A DNA stretch of 64,000 nt from Glandiceps talaboti. Taxonomy: Eukaryota > Hemichordata > Enteropneusta > Spengelidae. The notes beneath the pieces are model-generated. The model had not been told where the DNA came from and did not search any database. It was given only the letters and a program-made list of their open reading frames with translations. The number at the start of each line of letters is the position of its first letter. Within the stretch, counting starts at the first letter, position 1. The stretch covers positions 19,025,371 to 19,089,370 of the forward strand of contig NC_135558.1 in the NCBI RefSeq assembly GCF_964340395.1, read 5' to 3'. The translations under genes were made by a program, and so were the position numbers. Shown here in pieces: positions 32,361-45,510 of this stretch.

Positions 32361-33848
32361 GTATCTAATTTCTACGCGAAATAAGATACATCGAAAGGTA
32401 ACAAGGCAAGCAGTAAAAAAAATGTATCATGCCTAATTGTAAGGCAACAAACACACATGTGTCGCCATCTAATACAGGCCTATGGCATGAACAACACAGA
32501 TGCGCTGAAGAAAGTTGCTAAAGATTCATCGTCAAAAAGACAAAAGAAATATGGAAATATTGGCAGACCATTCAAGCAATGCCCTGTAGTTGGCTGTTTG
32601 AAGAGTGTAAAGAGGATGGACCAACACCTGGTGCACTTCCACCATCTTAAAAAGGGTACATAAGTGTATTATTATATGCTGAATATATCCAAGATAGGTG
32701 CCATCAAAAAGGGATTGGAAAAGAGAAGATCAACGTATAACGAAAGAATCAGCAGCAGTGTAGCGTCTGGTGGTGCACTATCAGAAGATTCGTGCATTGT
32801 TAATAGTACCTCTTCCGCCAGTACGTCTGTACAAGGCGGAAGTGAGGATAATCATTCAGATAGTGTACCACCAGAGACAGCCACTGCTGGTACACACTGT
32901 AGTATGTCAAAATCTCAAATAATATCCTTTTTCATAAAGATCTACTAGGCCTGTAAAGGGGGGGAGGGGGGGTCAAAAGCAAGAAGGTCGCAGACCAGCA
33001 TAGGCACCAACTGGAGTGTATTCTTGACGGGATTAATGGTGAAATATCATCGTGAATAATGATCAAATGATGGAAGCGTATTTTCGGTCTCTCTTCGACA
33101 AGGGTTACCAGGCTTCAGCGGTAAAATCTTATATTTGTTCTACTCGGTTATTTTTTGAGTTTGTTTTATCTTGAAAAATCCAAGTAATCGAAGATCCAAA
33201 CAGGATGAAAGACATCATGCTGAAATTTGGATCTTCCCTTAACAAACAGGTGAGAGAGCGGGCTGCGGCATTTGAAGTGGAGGAATATGAAACCATGATC
33301 ACTCCTGAAGAAATATCAAAATTCGAAAAATCTGATCTGAAAACAAAAGCATATCAAATCGTTGCAAGTGCAGACCTTAGTAAGAGGAATATATCCCTTA
33401 AAGAAGCCGTTCATGTTAGAGATTATATCTTAACACAGTTAACATTGGACAACGCACAAAGATCTGGTGCTATCTGTAACATAACAATAGGTGCATTCCG
33501 AAAGAGTATATTCATTGATGACAAGAAAGTTGCGCTTGTACAGCACCACAAGACGTCACATACATGTACAGGTGGCGCTGCCAGGATTGTATTTGAAGCC
33601 AATATGGCCGGTTTGACACGGATTTACATCTAACATATAATGCCTGCTATCGGCATGGACACCGATGCAAGTAGACCACTATTCCAGATCGTGGGTGGTA
33701 ACGAGTTAGATACTTCACAGTTTTCTAGAATACTTTCAAAAATCTGGGCAAGTAGTGGTGTATCTAAAAATAAATTGACAGCACTCGTCACCGTAAATCC
33801 ACTGCACTGTGTGCATGACAATGGAGAATGATCCTGAGATTGCCCCCG
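32361..33848 (+). pseudogene. zinc-finger tyrosine-recombinase gene, array copy 4
   Basis: Same domains. It contains a stop (TAA at 32661) after the fingers and stops in the core-binding part. The catalytic stretch is open at 33205-33633. Unlike copies 2 and 3 it continues past the junction into VSKNKLTA and the following segment, then loses similarity to copy 1 at about 33849 (GATTGCCCCCG). It is therefore the 3'-terminal unit of the tandem expansion. Confidence 0.75.
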
Positions 33849-33933
33849 TGTACTGCTTATTGTATTTAATATTTTGTTCTTATTTACATATTTAGGTTAC
33901 ATTTTTTTTTACATACTTACACTTTGCTTTGTC

Positions 33934-35130
33934 TTATTTGCCACAATTTTTGTAGTTCCCCGTTCGTGCAATTATTGGTTTACATTGGTCTGGATGTGCG
34001 GTGACATGGTGGTCATTCATTAAACACTGCACTTTCTTCAGATCATCCCCAGGCATACTTTGGAAATTTACCAAACTTTTGTTTAATTTGTGGTGGATAG
34101 CTTCAATGCCCTGTTCAGAAAAGAACCCCACCCCACGCTTAAGTTCCTTCACCCTCTGTACAACATGGCTCTCCAGCATAGTTTAGTAAATACGTTTGCA
34201 TTAGGGAAGCAAACCTTGTAATGTTTCACCAGTTTGGTAATTGCTGACTCTGTAGATATAAAAGAAAAATAAACAGATAAAATTATACATTTTATTACCT
34301 TTGATCTAGATCAATTGTGAAAGTGTGTAATAAAGATTGTCTTTTCATACATTTTGGAAATACACAGAGAATCAAACGGGTTCACATATCTCAGTGAAAA
34401 ATCAATGTTAGGTTTGATTATTGTTTTTGAGAATGTCATTCAAGAGAAGAATTTAATTACAAAGATAGAAACACACAAAATGTGTTCTATGGACTATGGT
34501 TGTTGTACTTCTGTGGAAAAATAGTTGCTACTGAAATATTGTGCTTGTTTATTTGTGATACCATTGTAAAATTTCAACTAGATCACATGCATTTCGCGTA
34601 CGTGCCACCTATCTAACACCACATACCTAACACTTATGACCCAACACACAATATACTATCAGCTGTAAAGTAATGGCCTATTGTGTTGATTTACTCACCA
34701 TTTATGTCAATTTCAGTTGCACTAAAAAAGTCAAAATATTATTAACCTTGTCGTCAGCCTGCTTCAATGTAAGAAATAGCTTTCGTTTCTTCCATTTGTC
34801 TCAACTCATTGAGTTTTTACACCTCTGTCATCATCATCACTATCATCATCGCTGTCGTCCTGCAGCATAACACTCTCTATTCGACAGCTGAGATTGTCAG
34901 CTGTCTCTTTGATGAGAGTATCAGCCTCGGACTCAAGTTGTACTATGTGATGAATCATTTTGGTATACTCCTCAAACTCGCAGCTATGACATCAGGACAG
35001 GCTCATCAACTTCATCGGTTTTCACCAAGAAGGTGAAGATTTTGATGTCAAGTAGCTTGCAGGCAGATTGTAGTGCTTTGAAAAAATTATGAAAAATGCC
35101 TAATGAAATATGCAGGACAGGGAGATCAAC
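33934..35130 (-). pseudogene. transposase-like gene, 3' portion (second member of the family at 59.6-62.1 kb)
   Basis: Exon-like blocks in order on the minus strand: 35130-34985 (acceptor ATATACAG; VDLPVLHISLGIF, then CKLLDIKIF); about 34981-34826 (YTKMIHHIVQLESEADTL, ending in an Asp/Ser run), out of frame with the first; about 34800-34699 ending at donor ATG/GTGAGT; and 34249-33934 (acceptor CTACAG; ITKLVKHYKVCFPNANVF, then a frameshift, then MLESHVVQRVKELKRGVGFF, SEQGIEAIHHKLN). The LESHVV...EQGIEAIH block resembles the C-terminal part of transposase-like proteins I recall from cnidarians and other invertebrates. At least two frameshifts make it a pseudogene. Superfamily not assigned. Confidence 0.55.
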
Positions 35131-35197
35131 CTGTATATGTAAGAATTGGTATGTGGTGCCTGAAAATGAAAGCAAAGCTGAAATCAATGTTACTATC

Positions 35198-35455
35198 ACT
35201 AGTAGAAAAAATAGTACAGTTTACGACATTTTCCGTACTATAGTTCAGATTGAGTTCAATTCTGTACTTTTATGCTGATGAGGTGGACGTTTCTGTACTT
35301 TCCCATTAGCGCCTGTCTAATCGGATTATACTCGATCTGAAAAATAGTTCAGATTGCGAGTCGGAAGTGATTTGAATACATTTGCATTTAGTTCAGAATA
35401 TATTCATGAGTTCACCCCCATAACTGGGCAGTAAACAAATGAATATTCAAATCTA
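35198..35455. repeat. dispersed repeat D3, copy 1
   Basis: About 258 bp, almost identical to the complement of 52474-52732. Ends: CACTAGTAGAAAAAATAG and ATTCAAATCTA. Contains no open frame of note. Likely a young non-autonomous element. Confidence 0.8.
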
Positions 35456-38400
35456 TCTCGCCTGCATGTGATTCAAGGCGTGTACACTAATTGTTTGACC
35501 CACAGAAAACTAACAGTAACACTATTTAGTTAGTTAGTTGTCTGTGTTTGACCCCATGAAGGCGGAGGGGGAGGATGCAAAAGAAAAGGGTTACACACAT
35601 GTACAGTGTATGATATGATGAGAGCTACATTTAATGTACATGTACATACGAACTGACATGTATACGTACATGTACAACTACGCTAGCATGTAAACGTTAG
35701 CAAAAACTCTTACTACTACCTCAGACCACTAAAATACTAGAGTGGTCTGAGCTACTACTACTTGCAAAAAGTATTTACAAGCATTTCCATGTAGGTCAAT
35801 GAAATATCACCTATGTGGGTTATACTTCAATAGTCGGTCAAACAGCGTAAAGGTCTACATTCTACAATGACAGACATGATTGTTCAACTCGGTGCGATCT
35901 AAGATGAATTCACGGTGTATATTTGGTTACGTCGCCTTTGAATTGATGATGACGACTCGTCCGACCTAGACTGTTCTGGTCCAGTTTCAAGTGAAAGTCA
36001 GAATTATCACGGTGCCATTGATTATACTAACTGTGATGAAACTCGCCCACTCTAGTCTCTATGACTTCATTAGCCCCAAAATGCAAGAACTTAATAATGG
36101 TATTGTAAATCGAAGTTCATGCATGCTCTGACTGTCGCCTGTTTTTTGTTTTCTTACATTTTATACAATTTTGAATTGTTAGCTTTGTATTTCCTGCATT
36201 AATGTTGAAAACTGGTCTTTTTACTGTGCGTCTTCAATGCGCAGGTAAAATAGTGTGTTAATCTAGCATCGTGAGTACGCGCTCGCTTATGGTTTCGCAT
36301 ACCTTGGACTGCCTGTCATTCAGTATTGTTTTAGCCTATTTATTTCTAAAGAAAAATGGTCTGTAAAGGGACTGCTTTAGTTGTCACAGTGCCTTTGTGG
36401 ATTTATAAATCGATTTATGACAAGTGAGTCTACCTATTTTTTTTCCGACCCACTCAGTCAAGGAGTGCGATACACCAATCACCGTGTATTTAGCTTTGTA
36501 TACAGTGTATGGATAATAGCAAGTTTCGGGACTGAAAAATCATAAATTGTTTGTTAGACTTATTTTTTATTCAATGTAATCTGGGTTGATTGGGAATTTT
36601 CAGATATCAGGATTTAAACCTCGGATTTCAACTCAGAAAGGCTATATTTTTTGCCTCAGTCTGAATTATATTAGTAGAACTCTCACCAACGTTCCCAATG
36701 TGAAGTGATCTGAAAGTTGGTGAGAGGTCCTCACGTTGGATTGCAGCACTGCATGTTCTTGCCGAGAAGATAAAGAGGTGTAGTAATTATGGTTTAAAAC
36801 TGACTTTTACAAACGCCAGTCGTGTAGGGTCTATGATGTTTTATGTTGTGGATGAATGCGGCACTTTGATCTGAACCTCAGACCACTATAATAGGAACAG
36901 ACTAGAATCGCTTTTTGTTTTAGGTGTGAATGGGGCTCTAAACCCATCTTCTCTGTCGTGCATGGTTACCCTTCAAACCTGCTTCAAGCCGAACGTTGTG
37001 CAAAACGATACTTCGTGTCTTTACGGTTTTTTTTGCAATTGTGTTTTAGTGGCCTGAGTCTGAACAAGTGTTCATACAGTACAGCAAAGTCCCACCAACA
37101 AAATCCATAGCAATAGATGCAGGAAAACCTCAGTATGGGCGACGGTGAAATCATGGTGTTAATTCTAAAACTTTTGAAAGCAAGAACATATGTTTGTGCA
37201 ACTTTTGTATTAAAAGCATACCATTCCAATTCAAGGACAACGATTTTGTTCAGAAATGGTGGTAGGACTATAATCCTTCCTACCTCCTTCCTTCCTACCT
37301 CCATAGTTCAAAACCGCTGATCGTAACTGCATGGTACAGCGCATCTACATTTATTTCTGAGTTCCGGAGGGCATTATTTGATAAGTACCCCATTCGTCCC
37401 TGTATTACTATTAGATCTTGTATAGTCATAACATTACAAAGATATGTGATTGTTGTGATCATTTCATTTGCTCATTATGTATTCAAGTGTAGTCAAATTT
37501 TCTTAGGTGTATGAGCAACTTTACTTCACCAATAAATTCTACTTTCTCACGAGTATTGTAAAATAACATGGCTATAATATGATACTACACAGCACGTTTT
37601 AGACGTATTTGCATATCAATGTCATCTTCAAATTTTCTTGAAGAATTCTTCATCTAGATACTCTAACATACCTGCACACCAAATGTCAGCCCATTCAATC
37701 GATTAGTTTTGCGGCTGTCATTCATTTTTACTTTGAATTCTTTTATTTACAAAACAAATGACAGTTTTTGACCCCAAAAATGACCAAAAACAGAAAATTG
37801 AAAATATCTTGCTGTCATAAACAAATATGAATAGACTTCTCGATAAAATTCCATTTACTCATTGGGAACATCGAACGTACAATGTCAAAAAGTCGCACTG
37901 GCGCAAAGTATCATGGGAAAACTTTCTTTGGCACACCTCACTTAGGAAATATAGCCGCAACAAAAAGTTAATACTGGGATCATGTCTTTTTAAATTTAGC
38001 CTTTACCTTATAGAATAGAAGTATCAAAAGTGTATGCACTAACAAGTATCTGTGGTTTGTGCAAACATGCCAAATCGCTGATGATTGTTAAACAACAAAA
38101 CTTTGCATACCATTGTCATTAATAATTCTACGTTTTACTTCTGAATCAGTTCTAAACACTTACGATTGAAATGATCGTCAACGATACGCTGATTTGTAGT
38201 TGAGGGTAATTAAAAATATTTTACAATGACGATTTCGACCATTAGCCGATGGAGGTGACCCCAACCAAACCTGTCACAAGATGTAAACTTGCACACTTTT
38301 TTTGTGTCAATATGTCTGTTCTGGTCAGTCTGTTTTGGGAATTTATGGTACACTCACTGTCGCAGTTTTCAGCCAGGGTCACGTTATTCGACGATTACTA

Positions 38401-39790
38401 TTTGGATAAACACTGCAAAAAAGTAACACCCGTCATTGTTGCTTAGACATTTTCCTAGGGTCTTTTTCAACATGATTTATAGTAAGAAGTAACTTTGTTG
38501 ATGGTGTAGTCACTGAATTTATAACCCTACATCGATGACTTAGTAATTGAACACGCAAATGAATTATCATGAACACTGATCTACAACCGATCCGACCCTG
38601 GGATTCGATCACAATTCATGGCGTCGCTTGCCAGTCTATGTCTATGTCTTGGTCACGCAAACGTGAACACTCTGATATCTGAAACACTTCTTTGCTCCAG
38701 ATACGCACCTTTTTTTCATGGAAAATGTCATATAGTTTGAAGTAAGCTGGGAGAAAATATTAATGAGATATTTGTAGATTTAAATAAGAGTGAAATGATA
38801 GTCAAGTGATTTTGAACCATCTCCGTGTATTTTGCTTTAGCGAAAACACTGACAACTACTAGTATGTGATCGCCCGGTCGTCAAATTGCAAAGAACAATG
38901 AAGAACAGCTGAACACCTTCCTGTGGTCATCTGTTCCTTTCCGTACCGACTCTCAATTGTTTTGCTGCGTTTACTTGTATATCTTTAATAACAATAGTTT
39001 TTTAACTAACACCAATGTTCTTCCACTTTCTTTGCTTTCAAAATCAGTCACTTACTGTTGTAGCCAGTCAAAGACAGCCATCCTCAACTGGAAACACACC
39101 ATGACAACAAAGATATACCAGAAAGTCATGACGTTTTGAATCATATCATTCGGCCCCCAACCCTGTTTTTGACAATTAAAAAATGCTCTACTACCCATCA
39201 CAGCCAGTATCAATCAGACTTTTTCCATATATTATATTCCACCCTAACTTAACCCATATGACCGCCCCATTTATAACTCGTATGTCCGGACATGAACATG
39301 ATTGGCTTTTCGCTGACCAAGGGGTATGAGACCATATGTGGAAGTGGGGGATAAGCTTATCAAATATGACCGTAGTTCCATGTAAATTAAAACTTATAGT
39401 TATGCTTATAGTCGTTACGTTTTCAGTTTATTGTGGTACCCGCTTGATGCTTTCTCTGAAGATGCCGACGGGATCAGTCTAAAATTCAGTTCTGGTGTAT
39501 AAACTACAATGTATCACACATATCATGACTCTCACTATCCAATCCATCGGCTATACACTGGAGAACACAAGGACTATACTGACTGTTTTCTATCCAGCAC
39601 GAAATAAATTGAGAATACGTGGAACTTATATGTACATGAACAGTAGCTCCGACAACTCTGACAAGTCTCTATATACCCCACCAGGCCTCTTTGCTGGAGT
39701 TCGCGGAGCGTGTGTTGTCAGTGCTAATCTCGTCTAGTTCCTATCACCGTGTTCCTAAACAGTATCGTTACCATTTACACCTCCACTCAC
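35456..39790. other. intergenic, no gene recognised
   Basis: A plus-strand open patch at about 35947-36055 reads DDDDSSDLDCSGPVSSES but has no convincing acceptor. Other short frames (36984-37304 minus, 37827-38018 plus, 38249-38446 plus) match nothing I know. One P2 micro-insertion lies at 35720-35751. Confidence 0.3.
35713..35758. mobile_element. 32-bp palindromic micro-insertion P2-b
   Basis: Palindrome 35720-35751 has 11-bp perfect arms, CTCAGACCACT and AGTGGTCTGAG. It is flanked by CTACTAC at 35713-35719 and 35752-35758, a perfect 7-bp duplication. Confidence 0.7.
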
Positions 39791-39875
39791 TAAACTTGGT
39801 TTAGTCATAGAAAATAGAGAGGACCCTCTCTATTGTCTATGGTTTAGTTAGATACCAATTGGCATCTGGACTAGA
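39740..39875. repeat. dispersed repeat D5, copy 1, carrying micro-insertion P1-a
   Basis: Left part (GTTACCATTTACACCTCCAC) matches 46783-46806; right part (GGTTTAGTTAGATACC, then TTGGCATCTGGACT) matches 47101-47134. The second locus shows the insertion point uninterrupted. Confidence 0.6.
39799..39848. mobile_element. 36-bp palindromic micro-insertion P1-a
   Basis: Palindrome 39806-39841 with ends CATAGA and TCTATG and inner arms AATAGAGAGG and CCTCTCTATT. Flanked by GTTTAGT at 39799-39805 and 39842-39848, a perfect 7-bp duplication. The host repeat exists without the insertion at 47101-47134. Confidence 0.75.
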
Positions 39876-40439
39876 GCTAATCACGAGTCCATCACAACGT
39901 GCATGCATCATTTTCTGATGTCCGCATTTTGGACATTGAAGTAAATGATTTTACATTTCTGAGTCTCATTCTGTATTTTTCCACTGTTCTATATGTGGTA
40001 GCTACTACTTTTGGCACAATTAAAAAAAAAAGATGTTACGAAGACGAAAAAAAATATAATCGAGATGCACGATAAACATTTTTGGAAAAAAAGTCACATA
40101 AATGACTGCAGTATCCATATTTTTAATTGGCATGATTGAAGACTTTAAAAAATGAATGATGATAAAAGTGAGATTTTGCCTCAGTGATGGTTTTTCTATA
40201 CAAGCGATAACATCACGATACCGGGTACTTCACAAACATTATCTCACTGACTTCAAAACCATAGTGACTAAATCGTTTCGTACAATTAGACGGCATGATG
40301 TTTTTTACGTCTCGCACAAGCATATACAATGGTACACTTTACCAAATTGTAATAGACCATGTAAATATTACATTGACCGATGCAGATCTTGCTCGCGCAG
40401 GTTGGGTAGATTTATATGCTACGTTATGCCTTAGGCCTA

Positions 40440-40625
40440 AAAAAATAACTGTTTGGTTTCTGTTACCCGACCCACCTAGTTTTTCACTGCCGACCCTTAA
40501 CTTTTTTTTACGTGTTCTTGAAAAACTAACAAAATCGCAACAATTGTGAAGTCTCACGAGACATAGTGGATGCAGAAACTGACATCAACTTAAAAAGACA
40601 ATATAAAACTGTTCCTCCAATCTGT
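40440..40625. repeat. dispersed repeat D4, copy 1
   Basis: Related to 43895-44040: shared CAATTGTGAAGTCT-like, GACATCAACTTAAAAAGACA-like and TTCCTCCAATCTG-like blocks. No coding function seen. Confidence 0.5.
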
Positions 40626-41825
40626 AATGGTTGTACATCTAATGGAAAGAAGCCAATAACACAGAGATCATTTGGAAAAAATGGAAAACCAGAATTAGAC
40701 ACTCGCACATTAATAAAAATAAATCTACCTACCCCACCTATTTATTTATTTTGCCTAATCGGAACAACACAATTTTTTTAATAGGCCTATTTCCTAACTC
40801 AAGCTTAAATTATTGGACCCTTGTGAACCAAAAATGTGCGAAAATACAACGCCAAAATAGTAACGCTTTGCACGGTTTTCACACTGAGCAATACGATTAG
40901 ATCATAGACAGTGAAGTTCTCCAGTGTCTCTGGTTAGACCGACAACAATGAAACCGTTAGCGGGATCTCAGAGTCATACTCATTCACATACAATTTTTTA
41001 TGGCTGTTCACGTTGGTTAGCAACATCTCTGTCTTTGAGTTTGAATGAAATCGCTGCCATTCCCTACAGGAAACTGTTCTATGGAATTACATGCCAGGAG
41101 CGCTTTCAATATCATAGAATGTTTTGTTGATCTTTTTTTTTCTTTTTTTCTTTTCTTTTTTTTTTGGGGGGGGGGGTCGACAACTTTTACCAAGACAACC
41201 ATTATATTAATCATTATAGTAATTACCTAGCATGGCTAATAGCCATACTGAGGTAGAACTGTAGATTGCTAAAATGTTATGGGTTGCTGGTTGTACACAA
41301 CCTCAGCATATGCCACTTGACTTTCAGGCATTAATAGGTGGCAGAAATAGTCCGCACCAGGGCCGCTCTGTAGTCCGCATAAAAGGGTGACTAAGCCCAG
41401 ACAATATTGTCCAGACCAGATTTGGAGGTGTGAACGCATTTAAAGCTGACTCGGTTCTAAATCTTGGTGCATATTCATGAGGTCGACACCTAGAAAATGA
41501 ACCACGTGTACATTTCTTTTGTCTTTTGTTAGTTAATTTATGCGGGTAAACTGTGTCTTCACTAACATTTTCCACTAAAAGTTTCAAAATTGTCTTGTTT
41601 TTTGAAGGACTACTATAATAATATTTCACCGCCCTTGCTTTATTGTCATATCAGGAAAGTCAAGAACTTGACAAAAGCTATTCAAAACAAAGTAATCAAA
41701 GTTGCAAAACCAAAATGGTGCCGTGGAGAGTTGTGTCTGGTCATGTTCTGATCATGGAAGTATAACCCACGGTCTGATCTAGTAGCAGTATATCAACGAC
41801 GAATCTACATTACAAACAAACAAAC

Positions 41826-41826
<1 letters not shown>

Positions 41827-41862
<36 letters not shown>
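41827..41862. repeat. (CA)n microsatellite
   Basis: About 18 CA units. Confidence 0.95.
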
Positions 41863-41864
<2 letters not shown>

Positions 41865-43600
41865 TGATATTAAAAAGCACGCAACACAAAGGTTGGTTCA
41901 CATCCCTCGCATCAGTACCGGTACCCATTCTACTGAGTTATAAATATAAATCACATTCTCAGCTACAACATTGAACTTGTATGATACAAAAATCTTCAGA
42001 ATGTGCGGGCCATATTTTCACTACCGGCATTGGCAGTCACCATCACTGCCTTTAAAAAAAATTAATACAGATAAATGGAAGCAAAAACAATCCTCTTGAC
42101 GGTAGTTTAGTAGTCAGTTATGAATTATGTAACGTTAAATAACGCTATTCAAATATTTCCCTCTATGCCTCCCATATACCGATAGTAAATCTTCAAACAT
42201 CCATACAGACATGCGGACTTTGCTCCCTACTAGATACATCCATGTTTTACGTTACTTTCGTATTGCAAATTTAGCTGATGATGTCATGTCAAAGCCACGT
42301 GGTCTAAAAACCTGAATCTCCGTACATACATTTCGATATGAAATTATTTATCCGTGATGTTTAGAATTTTGGTCGGTCAATATAGTTTCAATGACCAAGT
42401 GTGACCCCCACTGATGTCTAAAGTACTAATATCAGTACCTGACCGGCCATGGCCATGGCCTTGTTTTTGTTTTTGATTTTCTTCAATATTCAAATCTACG
42501 TAATGTCTGGTTTGTTAGGCCATAAATTCCAAGCATATTTACCATGATATCACAAATATAGACCAGTTACAGAAAGTAATAAGTGTCAGCAAAATACTGT
42601 AATATCGACACTGTTTCACGGATTTTAGGGACGCTGGTGCTTGGATTATTTTACGGTTGACATTACCTAGCCAGTAATATAAGGAGTAGTACATGGGTAT
42701 TTTATCCCTGGACTCTGTTTATATCGAAATGGAATAAGCTGAAACAGTTCTTCTTTGAGCAGGAAATATGTTGTGATTATGGATATTATATATATACATG
42801 TATATAATTGCCAACACATCGGCAACGAGAGTAATGACATTGACTATACGTAATATGTAAAGATGTAGTGTAAAATTGGAATACGGTCGTCAGGAACTAG
42901 ATTAGGGTAGGGGGAGGCTCAGGAGAAAAATTGTTGTCACGGGAAAAAAACGAATTGGGACGTGCGTGAAAATTCGGATTGTCTGAAAGGGGCCCGGAGT
43001 CACGTACAAATATTTTGCTCATGAGTTGAACCAAATTTAACTCCAGGAGCAGACGTTTAACAAGCGTATTTTTAAAAGGGTGACTGGCAGAGAATGTGTG
43101 TCTCTTGAAGGGTAGACAATATACTCGCGATAGACTATGGGTTTCAGGCCACTGTGTCAGACGTGGTCTTGGAGGAGTCAGTACAATTCCTCCAAGAGTG
43201 GTAAGAGGCCAAGCCTGAAATAGACGGGTTTGCAAGTAGAAGTTTACATGCCTTGTCTGTGGTTTACATTGTGCACGCAAAACATCTCACAAAACCGGCC
43301 ATAACTAAAGCGGCATATCAGTAAATATGAAAAACGTGATCTTGGTAATTTGGATACCAGTTCTGAAAATATTCTCTGGGAAAATAGGTTAAAATGAACA
43401 TCGAGATAGCTGCCTATTTCCCATTGTTTATAAATCGTCAAGAGGTTAAGCTATCCACTCAGATGAACCACTCTTTGTCACTTTATAATCTGGCATTATA
43501 CATGGGATAATTTCCAAAATGTACATGTTTTATCGTTTCATTTTGGACTTTATAGAAGTTGATGACTAAAATTACCTTACCCTCGATGAAAGTTATGAAT
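41863..43600. other. intergenic with repeat D2 copy 1
   Basis: About 42900-43060 (GTCTGAAAGGGGCCC, then GCTCATGAGTTGAACCAAAT, CAGGAGCAG) is related to 48790-48930 and more distantly to 63345-63450. No gene recognised. Confidence 0.45.
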
Positions 43601-43608
43601 GCGACTAG

Positions 43609-43646
43609 GTTTTACCATAGACAGGGTGGAGGGTCTATGGTTTTAC
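43609..43646. mobile_element. 24-bp palindromic micro-insertion P1-b
   Basis: Element 43616-43639, ends CATAGAC and GTCTATG, flanked by GTTTTAC at 43609-43615 and 43640-43646 (perfect 7 bp; 8 bp if the shared G is counted). Confidence 0.75.
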
Positions 43647-44084
43647 CTACTAGAATTAGTTGCGACAAGATTGTAAATGCACATGGGCGAGTTTTGCCAG
43701 ATTGCTTTATTTCAAGTGATTTGAAAATTGTGAATGGCGGACTTGGCCGTGGTCCATCGAATTGTCGAGTACTACCGTGGTGGCACTAGTCGTTCCTCAC
43801 TGAAACGGCAAGTGCCACCTCCCGGCGATATTTATTGTCTTTGAACCTTTCTCAACAAATAAATCACACATAACTCCCCAAACGCTTCCATTCTAGAAAT
43901 CCGGTGCCGACCCTAAACCTTTTTAATAAAGAAGAAAAATCAGTAAAATCGAGAAAATTGTGAGTGAAGTCTTGCCAGAAATGGTCATCAACTTAAAAAA
44001 GACAATAAAAAAAACGCGGTTCTTCCAATCTGGAATGCAGAGCAGATGTCTTTGAAATAGAATTATTTAGTTTGGTTTAAAATT

Positions 44085-44518
44085 TAGTTGAAGTGGGCAC
44101 AAAACTTGATTTGGTTCTGACTGTTCTGAATTTAGGGACACGAAATCGTCTCCCTGATGGCAGGAGTTCAAAGTGTTGGGACATAATGTGGCCTTTGTCA
44201 TTTACCATTTTCCCAGCTTTGTTTTGTACACGAGATGTAAACATTTCATTCAAATTAGTCTACTTTTCACTCAATACTTTACTAAACACATTTACAATTT
44301 TGTTCAAGACACTCTTGTAGCTAGTCCCTAGACTACCAAACCAGCACAAAAAAGAAAATGTTAAACCGACTCAAAACTCCGATAGAATGTCTGTAATACC
44401 TTGGCATTTACAAAATTTTAGGCCCCTCAATTGTTGTAGACAGTAAACTCTAGATTGACATTTCTTGTTAATGAAATCTGTGTTGGCCTTAACATTTGAT
44501 TTATTATCCAAGACTGTT

Positions 44519-44613
<95 letters not shown>

Positions 44614-45510
44614 ACCTGTTCAACTTTAACATTGTCAATAAAAAGGTCGGGCACTACTTTAGGGTTCTTCCTAAAGTCGACCTTTCGTCCAAGTAGTTTT
44701 CTTTACACCAAGTAACAAACCTATCAACTTCATCGAAATAAGTACGGTCAGAATTTGACAGGTCAACTAATGCAGAGTTATCAGAATATTTGATAAGTGG
44801 ATTTGTATCGGTACCTGATGAGCAGTCATTTGTGTAAAGTGTAAATAGTTTGTGTGAGAGTATCGTGCTCTGTGAGGCACCCCTAAATGTTGAATGGAAG
44901 GCTGAACTTAATTTTTGGTAGCGAACAAACTGGGAAAGGTTGACAAGAAAATCCATTATCCAGAGGATGAGTTTGGGGTTAACGTTTAAATAACTAAGTT
45001 TATGAGCCATCATGTTTGGTTGACTTCTGTTAACGACTGATGAAAAATCAATAACCAATAGTCTTACAAATGAACTTGGTTTTTCAAGATGTGTATACGC
45101 ATCGTGAAGTAATGTGAGAGTTGCATTATCAGTACCTCTATTACTTTAATATGTAAATTGGTATGGGTCAAGGTGTGAATGTTTTTGTGGGTTTTGACAA
45201 AGTAAAATACGCTCGAAGCATTTCATCACAATGGAAGTCAGTGCTACAGGACGATGCCTTGGAAGTTTTTAGGGACCGGACAGATGGTAGATGTTTTCCA
45301 AATGGTTGATATCGTATGATCATTGTACGACCAATTGAACAATCTACTGGAAACACTAGCTAACTGCGATGCATAGACATTCAGTAACCTACCACATATG
45401 TTATCAGGACCCATAGCTTTCCTTATATTTAGTTTCTTAAAAATAGACAACTCGTTTATCACTGATTTCAAATTAACTCTTCTTTTCTTCTTATTTACTC
45501 TCAAGATCTA
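44085..45510 (-). pseudogene. CR1-like LINE reverse transcriptase, degenerate
   Basis: Minus-strand reading order: MGPDNICGRLLNVYASQLA, WKTSTICPVPKNFQG, MVIDFSSVVNRSQPNMMAHK, ILSHKLFTLYTNDCSSG, IKYSDNSALVDL (the polymerase F/YADD box, degraded), FVTWCKENYLD, NPKVVPDLFIDNVKVEQVT, a (TA)n tract at 44520-44610, then VLDNKSNVKANTDFINKKCQ, FSFLCWFGSL and FELLPSGRRFRVPKFRT. This is the full palm-to-C-terminus order of CR1/Rex-type elements. Frameshifts and stops throughout; inactive. The microsatellite expanded inside the old coding sequence. Confidence 0.85.
44520..44610. repeat. (TA)n microsatellite inside a LINE pseudogene
   Basis: About 45 TA units between two segments of LINE sequence that would otherwise be contiguous. 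Confidence 0.95.

Noticed and set aside
36877-36906. CTCAGACCACTATAATAG half-palindrome resembling P2
   Set aside because: The right arm is too degenerate and I see no 7-bp flanking duplication.
36984-37304. 106-residue minus-strand open frame
   Set aside because: No recognisable family, no splice or start context, overlapped by an equally long opposite-strand frame.
41230-41250. Small hairpin ATGGCTAATAGCCAT resembling the micro-insertions
   Set aside because: No flanking direct repeat and none of the P1 or P2 termini.
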